A stretch of 64,000 nucleotides of DNA. It comes from Planotetraspora mira (GTDB taxonomy: Bacteria > Actinomycetota > Actinomycetes > Streptosporangiales > Streptosporangiaceae). The notes below the pieces were generated by a model that was not told where the DNA came from, made no database searches, and worked only from the letters and a program-made list of their open reading frames with translations. The position numbers and the translations under genes were made by a program. The DNA is taken from assembly GCF_016863275.1 (NCBI RefSeq), contig NZ_BOOO01000047.1, positions 37,405 through 101,404 of the forward strand, written 5' to 3'. Below are positions 42,691-52,725 of this stretch, piece after piece (position 1 is the first letter of the stretch; each line of letters opens with the position of its first letter).

Positions 42691-43032
42691 ATGCGCACCA
42701 TCCCGATCCCGGTCGATGTGACCAAGCTGCAGTTCGTCTGCGTCCGTGCACCCCGGCCGCGGATCCTCAACCAGGACACCGGCGAGATCAAGGTCGACAA
42801 GAACGGCCAGACCGTCTACGAGACCGTCCTGTCTGTCGAGGACGACCTCGGCCGGATCGAACTCGTCAAGGTCGGCACCTCCGGCGAACCCCAGATCGCC
42901 GCAGGGCAGGACATCACCCCGATCGGCCTTCTCGGCTACGTCTGGGAGATCTCCCGCGCTGGCGATACCCGATGGGGGATCAGCTACCGCGCCAGCTCGC
43001 TCGTCCCCACAGGGGTGAACGCGCTTGCCTGA
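42691..43032 (+). CDS. Conserved AICE protein upstream of the translocase
   Basis: 113 residues from ATG 42691 with a strong AAGGAGGT site. Beta-rich (MRTIPIPVDVTKLQFVCVRA, TVYETVLSVEDDLGRIELVK, WGISYRASSLVP). The type is regularly found just before the FtsK-like gene in AICEs; its function is not established. It overlaps the translocase gene by 8 bp. Confidence 0.75.
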   Translation: MRTIPIPVDVTKLQFVCVRAPRPRILNQDTGEIKVDKNGQTVYETVLSVEDDLGRIELVKVGTSGEPQIAAGQDITPIGLLGYVWEISRAGDTRWGISYRASSLVPTGVNALA

Positions 43033-44377
43033 CACTTGGTGGATCGCCCTCATAGCTCTGGCCGTCCTGGCGGCCGGGCTCTGGGTCTGGCGCCGCTACC
43101 ACTACCCCTCGTTCTGGCTGGCCATTGGCTTCCCGCTGATGGCCGTCACCATCCGCGCCACTTGGCGCACCGTCGCCCTCGGCTGCGGACTGACCAAGAA
43201 GCGGCAGCGCTTCTGGTTCACCACAAATGCCCGTCTGATCGCCTCGACCGGCATCGTCAAAGTACGGCGACGCTTCCAACGGGTCGCCGTCGACACCAAA
43301 CCGTTCATGTGGCTGCCCCGCCCGACACGGCACGGGTGGCGCGTCACCGTCCATACCCTGGAAGGGCAGATTCCCGCCGACTACGCCCAGGCGGCCGAAC
43401 GGATCGCGCACTCCTGGGGCGTCTACGCCGTCCGCGTCTCCTCACCCCGCCCCGGCCGCGTCGTCCTGGCCGCGACCATGCGCGACCCCCTGATCCGCCT
43501 TGACCACATCCCCGCATCGGGCGAACTGCTCAAGGTCACCGTCGGGCGGTTGGAGACCGGCGGACCGTGGGCTATCGACTTCCGCACCGTCCCGCACTGG
43601 CTCAACGCCGGCGCCACCCAATCCGGGAAATCCAATCTCGCCAACGCGCTGATCGTCGGCCTCGCTCCGCAACCGGTGGCGCTGGTGGGGTTCGACCTTA
43701 AGGGCGGGGTCGAGTTCACTCCCTATGCGCCGCGCCTGTCTGCCCTGGCCACCACCCGGGCCGAGAGCGTGGGCCTGCTGGATGACCTGGTCGCGCTGAT
43801 GGTCGACCGGATGGGTGTGTGCCGTACGGCCGGCGCCCGCAACATCTGGCAACTCCCACCAGCCGTCCGTCCCGTGCCGGTAGTGGTGCTCGTCGACGAA
43901 CTAGCCGAGCTCTACCTGATGGCCGATAAGTCCGAGAAAGACGAGATCGCCAAGACCTCCACGGCCCTCCTGCGGGCGGCCCAGCTCGGGCGAGCGTTCG
44001 GCATCTACCTGTTCTGCTCCGGCCAGCGCATCGGCTCCGACCTCGGACCCGGCGTCACCGCCCTACGCGCCCAGTGCTCCGGGCGGATCTGCCACCGGGT
44101 CAACGACCCCGAAACCGCGACCATGACCCTCGGCGACCTCGACCCTGCCGCCCTCGTCTCTGCTCGCGCCATCCCGTCCGAGACTCCCGGGGTCGCGATC
44201 GTCGCGAGTCAGGACGGCCAGTGGTACCGCGCCCGGTCCTTCTACGTCTCCGAGCAAACCGCCGAACACGCCGCGACCACCTACGAGGACCGTGCTCCGT
44301 CCTGGGACGAGATCACCCGTCCTGGCCGGTCCTCCGAAGTGTCCGGGACTAACTTGTCCGAATTTCTCACCGCCTGA
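43025..44377 (+). CDS. FtsK/SpoIIIE-type DNA translocase (TraB/TraSA-like)
   Basis: 450 residues from TTG 43025 (GGGGTGA upstream). Two N-terminal membrane helices (WIALIALAVLAAGLWVW, FWLAIGFPLMAVTIRA). Walker A is NAGATQSGKSNLAN near 195-205, Walker B VVVLVDELAELYLMAD near 285-300, and then LLRAAQLGRAFGIYLFCSGQ. AICEs move double-stranded DNA between hyphae with a single septal translocase of this kind. The gene sits between the small conserved gene and the DUF2637 gene. Confidence 0.9.
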   Translation: MPDTWWIALIALAVLAAGLWVWRRYHYPSFWLAIGFPLMAVTIRATWRTVALGCGLTKKRQRFWFTTNARLIASTGIVKVRRRFQRVAVDTKPFMWLPRPTRHGWRVTVHTLEGQIPADYAQAAERIAHSWGVYAVRVSSPRPGRVVLAATMRDPLIRLDHIPASGELLKVTVGRLETGGPWAIDFRTVPHWLNAGATQSGKSNLANALIVGLAPQPVALVGFDLKGGVEFTPYAPRLSALATTRAESVGLLDDLVALMVDRMGVCRTAGARNIWQLPPAVRPVPVVVLVDELAELYLMADKSEKDEIAKTSTALLRAAQLGRAFGIYLFCSGQRIGSDLGPGVTALRAQCSGRICHRVNDPETATMTLGDLDPAALVSARAIPSETPGVAIVASQDGQWYRARSFYVSEQTAEHAATTYEDRAPSWDEITRPGRSSEVSGTNLSEFLTA

Positions 44378-44397
44378 CCGACAGAAGGGAGGGAACG

Positions 44398-45087
44398 ATG
44401 CGACGCCTCGCCTCATGGCTGGTCGACACAGGGCCGGTCCTCATCTTGGCCGCTATCGCGGGTGCCGGATCGTTCACCCATATCCGCGACACCGCCACTG
44501 ACCACGGGCAAACCGGCTGGATGTCCTGGGCCGTAGCTGTCTGCGTCGACCTCACCTGCGTCATGGCCGCCCGCGAACGCCAACGCGACAAGAAGACAGG
44601 GCGTAAGCGCACTAGCTGGGTCTCCTGGCCGACCCTCGTCCTGGTCGCCGGAATCGTCCTGTCCCTAGCCGCCAACCTCCAGCAAGCCGAACCCACCATC
44701 TGGGGCCGACTCACCGCCGCCGTCCCCGCCGGCGCCTTTCTCATCGCCGTATCCATGCTCGAACGCCGCGCAGCACATGCCCCTCAACCGTCCCCAGAAC
44801 CCGCCATCGTTGCGGCCTCGGCACCCGTCGGGACCGTCTCCGCCTCGTCCTCGTCCGCGGTGGTGCCGTCCTCCGTCCCCGTCCTAGCAGGTGAGGACGG
44901 CAGGACGGAAAGGCCCGGACCTTCCACAGCCCTTGTCGACTACGCCCGCCGCGTCGCTGACGACCATCACGCCAAGCACGGCAAACCCATCACTCGCGAC
45001 CTGCTCCGCTCACGGCTCGGCGTGTCCAATCAACTCGCCTCCGACCTGCTTCATACCGTACGCGCCGCCGCATCGGAGCCCACCTGA
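44398..45087 (+). CDS. DUF2637 membrane protein (Spd-like)
   Basis: 229 residues. Four likely helices in the first ~125 residues (VLILAAIAGAGSFTHI, GWMSWAVAVCVDLTCVMAA, WPTLVLVAGIVLSLAAN, GRLTAAVPAGAFLIAVSML). A disordered Ala/Ser/Pro linker leads to a C-terminal helical segment with a DNA-binding look (VDYARRVADDHHAKHG, LRSRLGVSNQLASDLL). DUF2637 proteins accompany the translocase in AICEs and are thought to help spread the element within the recipient mycelium. Confidence 0.8.
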   Translation: MRRLASWLVDTGPVLILAAIAGAGSFTHIRDTATDHGQTGWMSWAVAVCVDLTCVMAARERQRDKKTGRKRTSWVSWPTLVLVAGIVLSLAANLQQAEPTIWGRLTAAVPAGAFLIAVSMLERRAAHAPQPSPEPAIVAASAPVGTVSASSSSAVVPSSVPVLAGEDGRTERPGPSTALVDYARRVADDHHAKHGKPITRDLLRSRLGVSNQLASDLLHTVRAAASEPT

Positions 45088-45104
45088 CGAAAGGAGCCCT
45101 GACC

Positions 45105-45266
45105 GTGAGAATCCGCCTCGACGGCACCCCTGCCGAAATCATCGACGCCCTGTTCCGGTTGCGCCAGACCTTCACCGTCTCCGGCGTCTCCCGCGCCTAC
45201 CCCGACCGCGCCAAGAAGCACCGCTGGCGGGTCTTCGTCACAACCACACCACGCGAAAGGAGGTGA
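45105..45266 (+). CDS. Small basic protein of the element
   Basis: 53 residues (MRIRLDGTPAEIIDALFRLR ... WRVFVTT). Starts at GTG 45105, 8 bp after AAAGGAG. Compact alpha/beta with basic residues. It is typical of small conserved ORFs between the Spd and Rep genes of AICEs; function unknown. Confidence 0.65.
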   Translation: MRIRLDGTPAEIIDALFRLRQTFTVSGVSRAYPDRAKKHRWRVFVTTTPRERR

Positions 45267-45272
45267 ATCACC

Positions 45273-45413
45273 GTGGACGACACCGAGCAGTCCCCTAACC
45301 CGGAAACCGAGTCGGCCGTACCTCTGCGGTGGCAGTGCTGCCACTGCGGCGGGACGGGCCTGGACTCCTACGGCGAGACCTGCCGCCACTGCAACGGGCT
45401 CGGCCTGTGCTGA
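45273..45413 (+). CDS. Small DnaJ-type zinc-finger protein
   Basis: 46 residues. Two CxxCxGxG-like motifs (CCHCGGTGLD and CRHCNGLGLC) make one zinc-binding unit. Starts at GTG 45273 after a near-perfect AAAGGAGGTGA that overlaps the previous stop codon, so the two small genes are coupled. Confidence 0.7.
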   Translation: MDDTEQSPNPETESAVPLRWQCCHCGGTGLDSYGETCRHCNGLGLC

Positions 45414-45511
45414 CCCCGTGAGCGCCCCCGGCCTGGCCGCACATCCGCCAAGACACACGCCAGGTCGAGGGCCATCCCTCCACCCGAAACGAGCGAAAGG
45501 AGGACACCATC

Positions 45512-46896
<1,385 letters not shown>

Positions 46897-46897
<1 letters not shown>

Positions 46898-47085
46898 TGT
46901 CGACCGACGACATGCTGACGCTGCCCCAGGTGCTGGCCGAACTGAATGGTGTCTCTCTGCGCACCTTCTATCGGTGGCGCGAACTCGGCAAGGCTCCCGT
47001 CTGCACCCGGTATCCGAACAACAAGCTGAGGGTACGGCGAAGCGATCTAGACGCCTGGCTTGACGCACGTAGGGAGGCGTCGTGA
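46897..47085 (+). CDS. Excisionase (MerR/AlpA-type helix-turn-helix)
   Basis: 62 residues from ATG 46897 (a GTG at 46894 is also possible). It contains LTLPQVLAELNGVSLRTFYR and RRSDLDAWLDARRE, the standard Xis fold. It binds near the attachment site and directs the integrase toward excision. It overlaps the integrase start by 4 bp, a typical xis-int arrangement. Confidence 0.88.
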
Positions 47086-48455
47086 CGACCACCTATGACG
47101 TCCGCTTCTGGGATACGCGGAGGAACGCTTCCAGTAAGAAATCGTCGTATGAAGCCCGGTGGAAGGTCGGCGGCAAGGCGAAGTCGAAGACGTTTCGTAC
47201 CAAGGCGCTTGCCGACAACTTCGTGTCTGACCTGCGGCAAGCGGCCAAGCTGGGGGAGGCATTCGACGTCGTCACTGGTCTTCCACTGTCGATGCTCGCA
47301 GCAGACAACTCGAAGCCGTCTGGCCCTACCTTCCTGGAATTCGCGCAGTCGTACCTCATGAGCCGTTGGCGTAGTTCGGCGGCGAAGACACGTGAGACAG
47401 ACGCCTACGCCATGCTGTCGCTGGTTCCCGCTCTTGTGGCGGACCTGCCGAGCCGGCCAAGTGATTCGGAGATACGCGATGTTCTCCGCAGCCACGCGCT
47501 CCTACCGGAGGGGAGGCGGGCCGACCTCACCAACAGGCAGGCTGTCACGCTCCGCTGGCTGGAGAAGGCGTCACTCCCGATGTCGGAGCTGAGGGAAGCT
47601 CGCTTGCTCCGAATCGCCCTCGACGCCATCGCAGAGACCTTCGCTGGCAAAGAAGCCGGGGCGAACACAGTCAGGCGCAAGCGAGCTGTCTTTCACCATC
47701 TCCTTGAGCAAGCAGTAGAGCAGAAGCTCTTCGTGAGTAACCCGCTCGATGAAATCAAGTGGACGCCTCCCAAGGCTGTCACCTCGGTCGACCCACGTAC
47801 GGTCGTCAACCCTGCGCAGGCACGGAAGTTGCTGGATGCCGTGTCCATGGTCGGCCGCAAACGCGGCCCGCGGCTTAGAGCCCTCTTCGCATGCATGTAC
47901 TACGCAGCCCTGCGCCCAGAGGAAGCGAGCGACCTGCGTCTGAAGAACTGCACGCTGCCACACGCGGGATGGGGATTGATCATTCTGGAGAAGGCGCGTC
48001 CTCAGAGCACCAAGCGGTGGACGAACACGGGGGAGACCCACGAGCCGAGAAGCCTGAAGCATCGTGCCGCTAAGGAGACTCGGGAGATTCCCATCCCGCC
48101 CGCCCTCGTCGAGGTCCTACGAATCCACGTCGAGGAGTACGGCACCGCGGAGGACGGCAGACTGTTCCGGACCAGCACTGGCGGGACTTACTCCAGCTCC
48201 GCTCATTCCTATGTCTGGCAGGAAGCCCGAAGGCTTGCTCTCACGCCAGCACAGGCTGCGTCCCCACTGGCAGCCAGGCCGTATGACCTGCGGCACGCGG
48301 CCGTGTCGCTGTGGCTGAACGCGGGCGTATCGCCGGCTGAAGTGGCCAAGCGCGCAGGTCACAGCGTGGACGTTCTACTCCGGGTCTACGCAAAGTGTAT
48401 GGATGGTCAGCAAGACAGCATCAACAGCAAGATTAATGAAGCCCTAGACGACTAA
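47082..48455 (+). CDS. Tyrosine site-specific integrase of the AICE
   Basis: 457 residues from GTG 47082. An N-terminal arm-binding domain (SSYEARWKVGGKAKSKTFRT) is followed by a core-binding domain. The catalytic part has ALRPEEASDLRL near 275 (first Arg), DLRHAAVSLWLNAG near 400 (H/D-x-x-R), AGHS near 421, and the nucleophile Tyr in LLRVYAKCMDG near 430. All key residues are present, so it looks active. It is the last gene of the element; the attachment site should lie just downstream or at the nearby tRNA. Confidence 0.92.
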   Translation: MTTTYDVRFWDTRRNASSKKSSYEARWKVGGKAKSKTFRTKALADNFVSDLRQAAKLGEAFDVVTGLPLSMLAADNSKPSGPTFLEFAQSYLMSRWRSSAAKTRETDAYAMLSLVPALVADLPSRPSDSEIRDVLRSHALLPEGRRADLTNRQAVTLRWLEKASLPMSELREARLLRIALDAIAETFAGKEAGANTVRRKRAVFHHLLEQAVEQKLFVSNPLDEIKWTPPKAVTSVDPRTVVNPAQARKLLDAVSMVGRKRGPRLRALFACMYYAALRPEEASDLRLKNCTLPHAGWGLIILEKARPQSTKRWTNTGETHEPRSLKHRAAKETREIPIPPALVEVLRIHVEEYGTAEDGRLFRTSTGGTYSSSAHSYVWQEARRLALTPAQAASPLAARPYDLRHAAVSLWLNAGVSPAEVAKRAGHSVDVLLRVYAKCMDGQQDSINSKINEALDD

Positions 48456-48913
48456 GTTTGGTTCACGAACTGGTCCTGGCGATGCTGGGGCCTTCGTCTT
48501 TCGGCCACGAGCATAAGGCGACCTTCCTCGACAGCCGCCAACTTGCCGGGCTGAGGAGTGGGTCCAGGTGGAGCGCCCGGAGCGAAGCGAGGACGTACGA
48601 CCTGGACGCGTGACGAAGAACGGCCATGATGGCGTCACGCGACGAAGGGGAACACGTCGACTTGAGCGTGTCTATTGAATCGCTTTCATCCGCAGCTCGG
48701 CGTTGGAGTACAAGGATGGCTTCGATGACCTGACCCGGGCGAGGGCAGCGCGCCATCCTTCAACTGTGTGTTAACCCTTCGCAGCGCATGTAGAGCTTGG
48801 TGTGGCACGGAGCTGCCGATGGACACAGGATCGCCAGTTGATGCGCCCTCCTGGCTGATATCGATTTGGTCGCGTTGCAAAGCTGCGTGTCATATAGGCG
48901 GGATGATCTATCC
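48456..48913. other. Region after the integrase with the right copy of the dispersed repeat
   Basis: No gene is supported. It contains the direct repeat at 48575-48628 and is the expected location of attachment-site DNA. Confidence 0.45.
48575..48628 (+). repeat. Right copy of the long-distance direct repeat
   Basis: The 22-bp word at 48575-48596 equals 302-323, and 48616-48628 equals 342-354, in the same orientation. It lies 120 bp after the integrase stop. It could mark the right end of the whole inserted island or be a dispersed genomic repeat. Confidence 0.5.
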
Positions 48914-49570
48914 GTGGAAGTCGCAAAGCTCCTCTTGGAGTATCTGAAGGTCATGGCATGGCCACTGCTGATCGGCATCGTGAGCCTGGGATTCCGAAAG
49001 TCAATCCGGAGGCTTCTGGAGGAGCGTCTCACAGAGATCAACGGCTTAGGGGTGTCCGCAAAATTTGAGGAGAAGGTGGAAGAACTTGCGGTAAAGGCGG
49101 CCGCAATTCTGGAAGCTTCTCCAGTCCCGCCTCAGGACAATTCCCCTACATCTGCTCGTGTCGACCCGGCAGAAGCGGTCATACAGTGGAGCGAGCAAAA
49201 TCTAATACATGCATTCCAGCATGCGCGAAGCTATGCACGAACTGAGCCGGATATAGCAATCGCATTTGCGTGGTCCAGAGTAACAATTACGCTACGGGAA
49301 GCTGGGCAGCGGCTAGACCTACGGGGGTTGGGAAATTTAGATTCGCCCGGCGCTAGTTTCATGAGAAGGCTGCGAGAAATACGCTCACTCGAAGAAGCAA
49401 GGCCAATCAACGAAGTGGCACCACAGATTTTGGAATTGTATAGAATTCGCAACGAAGCGCTTCACGATCCCCGCAGTAAACCGTCTCATAGTGCTGCGCT
49501 TTCTTTCGTCGACGCAGCGGAGGATCTTTCCATCTCATTGTTTAGAGCCATAGAGTCTGGCCACGGATAA
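48914..49570 (+). CDS. Membrane-anchored protein with HEPN-like C-terminal domain
   Basis: 218 residues from GTG 48914; the frame extends to 48866. One N-terminal hydrophobic segment (LEYLKVMAWPLLIGIVSLGF), a coiled-coil-like stretch, then a helical domain ending in ELYRIRNEALHDP. The RN-x3-H pattern is the signature of HEPN/DUF4145-type domains, which include RNases of defence systems. The gene is AT-richer than its neighbours. No partner nucleotidyltransferase is seen. Call by motif and helical layout only. Confidence 0.6.
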   Translation: MEVAKLLLEYLKVMAWPLLIGIVSLGFRKSIRRLLEERLTEINGLGVSAKFEEKVEELAVKAAAILEASPVPPQDNSPTSARVDPAEAVIQWSEQNLIHAFQHARSYARTEPDIAIAFAWSRVTITLREAGQRLDLRGLGNLDSPGASFMRRLREIRSLEEARPINEVAPQILELYRIRNEALHDPRSKPSHSAALSFVDAAEDLSISLFRAIESGHG

Positions 49571-49667
49571 TCAGTCAGCAACTTGTGAGTTTCGAGACGA
49601 TTGGCTGGCAGATCAACCGCTTATGTCGCATGCGCCTGCTGGGTGCAAGAGAGTCAGGAGCTTGGCG

Positions 49668-50978
49668 TCATTCGGATTTATTGGCGGCGGGTATATGTTT
49701 GTCGAGGCTCGAACTTACTTGTTCGGCCACATTAACCCCACCGGTAGCAACCGCAACAATGGCAGCAACAATCAGTGTTATTCGGACGCTTTGGGCAGCT
49801 TGCTCGGCGCCTGTAAAAACAGGCAACATGGGCAATGCGATGCCCAGTCCTAGAAGGACAACGGACGGCCATGCGCGCTCGATGATTCGACGCAAACGGT
49901 CCCGCAATGGTATCTCTGGCGCCGACTCCCAAAGAGTAGCCAGATGTCCGCACATCCATTTATCTAATAATTCGCACATCGAGATAGCTACTCTTTCGAA
50001 GTCGGTCGCGGAGATAGCTTGGGCCAAGGCTGGCTTGTGGGACCGAATTATCGACGCAAGTTGTAATCCAGTCCTGCGCACTCTCCTTCGGGTTTCGATA
50101 TCCCACAATGGAACTCGTCCTACAGCGAAGTTCTCGGCCTCGCGACTAACTCTCTCCAGCTCTGCAATAAGCTTTACTGTGTTCGATGGGCGTGTCCAAC
50201 GTCGATGTGTGCGACACCAATTAACCCAATAGCTAATTACTAGCAGGTCTAAAGCTACAGCATCTAAAGGGGTGGGTGGTGTGTGTTTGCGACGCAGGCA
50301 TCGACTCCTGAAGTGTTCCGCGACCAACGTGATCGGACCGGCTGCTGACATGCATAGGCCAAGCAGCTGTGCAGCTTGTGCGTATTCATTTATGTCAATT
50401 CCGGCTGCACTTATCAGTACCAGACAAAAAGACAGTGCGAGTATGCCGAGGAGTAACCCTTGAAAATGTCTTCTAGTCCGCGGATTGTCGAGATCTAAAT
50501 GTAGTGCCCTATGGTCTAGGCGTCGAACATAAGGGCGGATGGACGTGGCTATGAGTAATTGTGTTCCGCCAAAAATCAGGAGAGAGAGTATGAGGGCCCT
50601 AGTGTTAGAGTTGGCTTGGACCCCATAGATTAGGATGGCGCCCGTGCCAGACCACGTCAAGAATGAGAAAATTAGAATAAGTGCGAAGGTTTCACTGGGC
50701 TTTGGTGATATTTGCCGCCAAACTGTCCTGCGGCCCGCAGCTATGGACATCCTCCTGCGCAGCGTCGGACTGTTGAATGGGGCTGGAAGCTGATCAACGC
50801 ATTTTTTGATGAATTTCGTCTCCTCTCGTACCTTCATTGTGGTGCGTTCGTAGATCCATAATTTCCCTAGGGGCACCTGTCGCCGAAATGCGTTGATGAG
50901 CCGGCCTATGAGCGATGCAAGGTCTACGTCCGTGAGCTGCATAACACGATTGTGGGCCAACATGGCAGCGAAGCACAT
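49668..50978 (-). CDS. Hypothetical multi-pass membrane protein
   Basis: 436 residues; shorter starts are possible (for example Met13). Hydrophobic segments include FALILIFSFLTWSGTGAILI, LILSLLIFGGTQLLIATSI, GLLLGILALSFCLVLISAAG and, near the C-terminus, SVVLLGLGIALPMLPVF and ITLIVAAIVAVATGGV. A ~150-residue soluble region lies between. No family recognised. AT-rich codon use unlike the backbone marks it as part of the accessory region. Confidence 0.65.
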   Translation of the reverse strand: MCFAAMLAHNRVMQLTDVDLASLIGRLINAFRRQVPLGKLWIYERTTMKVREETKFIKKCVDQLPAPFNSPTLRRRMSIAAGRRTVWRQISPKPSETFALILIFSFLTWSGTGAILIYGVQANSNTRALILSLLIFGGTQLLIATSIRPYVRRLDHRALHLDLDNPRTRRHFQGLLLGILALSFCLVLISAAGIDINEYAQAAQLLGLCMSAAGPITLVAEHFRSRCLRRKHTPPTPLDAVALDLLVISYWVNWCRTHRRWTRPSNTVKLIAELERVSREAENFAVGRVPLWDIETRRRVRRTGLQLASIIRSHKPALAQAISATDFERVAISMCELLDKWMCGHLATLWESAPEIPLRDRLRRIIERAWPSVVLLGLGIALPMLPVFTGAEQAAQSVRITLIVAAIVAVATGGVNVAEQVSSSLDKHIPAANKSE

Positions 50979-51509
50979 CTAAGTCGCGAGATATCGTCAT
51001 ATCCGGCCTACGTGCTTGGCGGGCGAGTGTGTCCGCATGTAGAGGCAGTGGTGCACTCAGGGGCATGCCCGAATCCGGCATAAGGTATCTCGTTCGCGTA
51101 ATGTGGCCGGCTCCTCCAGGGCCGACGACGGTGAGGAAGTTGCGATAGGCCTCGGGCATGCTCTATCCCTGTGCTGCGCTTATAAGTCTGCAATCTCGGT
51201 CTCGATGAGGACAGACCGAAGGGTGTAGCGATGTCGCCGCTCACCGAACTTTCGTAGGCAGGGTCGACGTCGTCCATGGTCGCCAAACGGGACACAAGGT
51301 GATCAACGTTCCGCCCGGCTGCTCCTGGTCGCGGCTCCGTCCTGCCGCGTTCCGAGCCTCGACCTCGCGCTACCTATCAGGTTTCATCCCGCGGATATCC
51401 CGCGACCCCTGACATGGGGCTGCTTCCGGTGACCTACAGCTGCATCGAAGTGTGAGAGATCACGGAGGAGAATCCCAGGTCAGAGCCTAGATCTCAAGGT
51501 CGAAAAAGT
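50979..51509. other. Intergenic region before tRNA-Arg
   Basis: About 530 bp with no supported gene; the natural place for a chromosomal attachment junction next to the tRNA 3' end. Confidence 0.4.
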
Positions 51510-51582
51510 GCCCCCGGCAGGATTCGAACCTGCGGCACCCGCTTTAGGAGAGCGGTGCTCTATCCCCTGAGCTACGGAGGCG
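51510..51582 (-). tRNA. tRNA-Arg (anticodon CCT)
   Basis: Cloverleaf on the minus strand: acceptor GCCTCCG pairs with CGGGGGC, the T arm contains GGTTCGAATCC, and the anticodon loop CTCCTAA gives CCT. The 3' CCA is not encoded. The 3' end faces the accessory region, making it a plausible integration target. Confidence 0.95.
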
Positions 51583-51737
51583 TGATGTGCTCTGTAAGCC
51601 TAGCGAAGAGTTGGCACAGCGCGCGCCTCAGTAGGGGCGTGGCTCGAAGCTGATAGGTCATCGCGTGGCTGAACTGCGGTAAAGCCCTGGCAAGTGGGCG
51701 AGTTCCTCCGTGTCGGAGCTGGCTACCGTCACTGTTC

Positions 51738-52586
51738 GTGACCGGATTGCGACGCAAATACTTCCGCAGGCTGCGCCTCGTGGTGCTCGTCGTAGGGTTG
51801 ACCGCGCCAGCGGTCCTCGCCTCGGGCATGCTCATGGCCGAGATCACCGGCTACGAGGCAACCGCTCGGGGGGCCACTGGTGGCTCCATCCAAGCGGCCG
51901 GCAAGGCGAGATCTCCTCTGCACCCTCAGGCCTCAACGGCCAGGAACGGAGAGGCGTACGACTTCTCCCAGGGGACGATCCAGAACGTCTCCATGCCTGG
52001 TCTCCCCACGGGTCATCCTCACGGGCGAATGGCCCAGGATCCCCGCGGTGCCGAGACCAAGAGCCTCCCCAACATTCAGTCGGTGGCCAACGCCGAGACT
52101 CAAGACGTGGCGGGCGGAAACAAGCCCGGCGCCCTGGCGGATGGTCGCCACGCGGTACGGCCAGGCGCCGCTGGTGCCGCCGCACCAGTCGCCGCCCAAG
52201 GCGCCCCACAGAACGTCGTCCAAGACGCCAGCCAAAACGCAGCGGCAAATGCTGCCGCCGAGGGCGCGGCACCAGCCGATGCGGCCGGCTCGGCGTCGTC
52301 CGACGCGGCCAATACGGCTCCGGCGGCGGGAGCCGTACCGGGTCGGCAGGTCATGGAGCCGACGGCTGTGCCCCCACCTTCGGGCCCCTCCCGCGTGTAC
52401 GGCCAGCTGATCATCATTCGCAAGCCCGCGGCGGCACCGCAGGCTGTTGCAGGCAAGGCCCGGCCGGCCACGGTGGCCAAGGCGCCACCGGTCGAGAAGA
52501 AGGAGCAGGCCGAGCTCACCTGTGCCCTCGACTGGCAGGACACCTGGCTGTGGGACCTGTGCAAGGAACGCGGCGGCCACCCATAA
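51738..52586 (+). CDS. Ala/Pro-rich secreted or anchored hypothetical protein
   Basis: 282 residues from GTG 51738. A basic start (RRKYFRRLRL) and hydrophobic segment (LVVLVVGLTAPAVLASGMLM) form a signal or anchor. It is followed by ~200 residues of low-complexity Ala, Gln, Asn and Pro. A conserved-looking C-terminus (LTCALDWQDTWLWDLCKERG) carries two Cys. No family recognised; probably envelope-associated. First gene of the chromosomal side. Confidence 0.6.
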   Translation: MTGLRRKYFRRLRLVVLVVGLTAPAVLASGMLMAEITGYEATARGATGGSIQAAGKARSPLHPQASTARNGEAYDFSQGTIQNVSMPGLPTGHPHGRMAQDPRGAETKSLPNIQSVANAETQDVAGGNKPGALADGRHAVRPGAAGAAAPVAAQGAPQNVVQDASQNAAANAAAEGAAPADAAGSASSDAANTAPAAGAVPGRQVMEPTAVPPPSGPSRVYGQLIIIRKPAAAPQAVAGKARPATVAKAPPVEKKEQAELTCALDWQDTWLWDLCKERGGHP

Positions 52587-52725
52587 AGGCCATTAACGAC
52601 TGACCGGACAAGTCTCCAAATTGGACCGTGATCGGTACCTATCGCATTCGGCGACCGAGCCCGGGGACTCGGGCGGCTGTAGTAACGTGCGTGCCTGACC
52701 GAAGTCACGAGTTCGTAAAGAGGAG

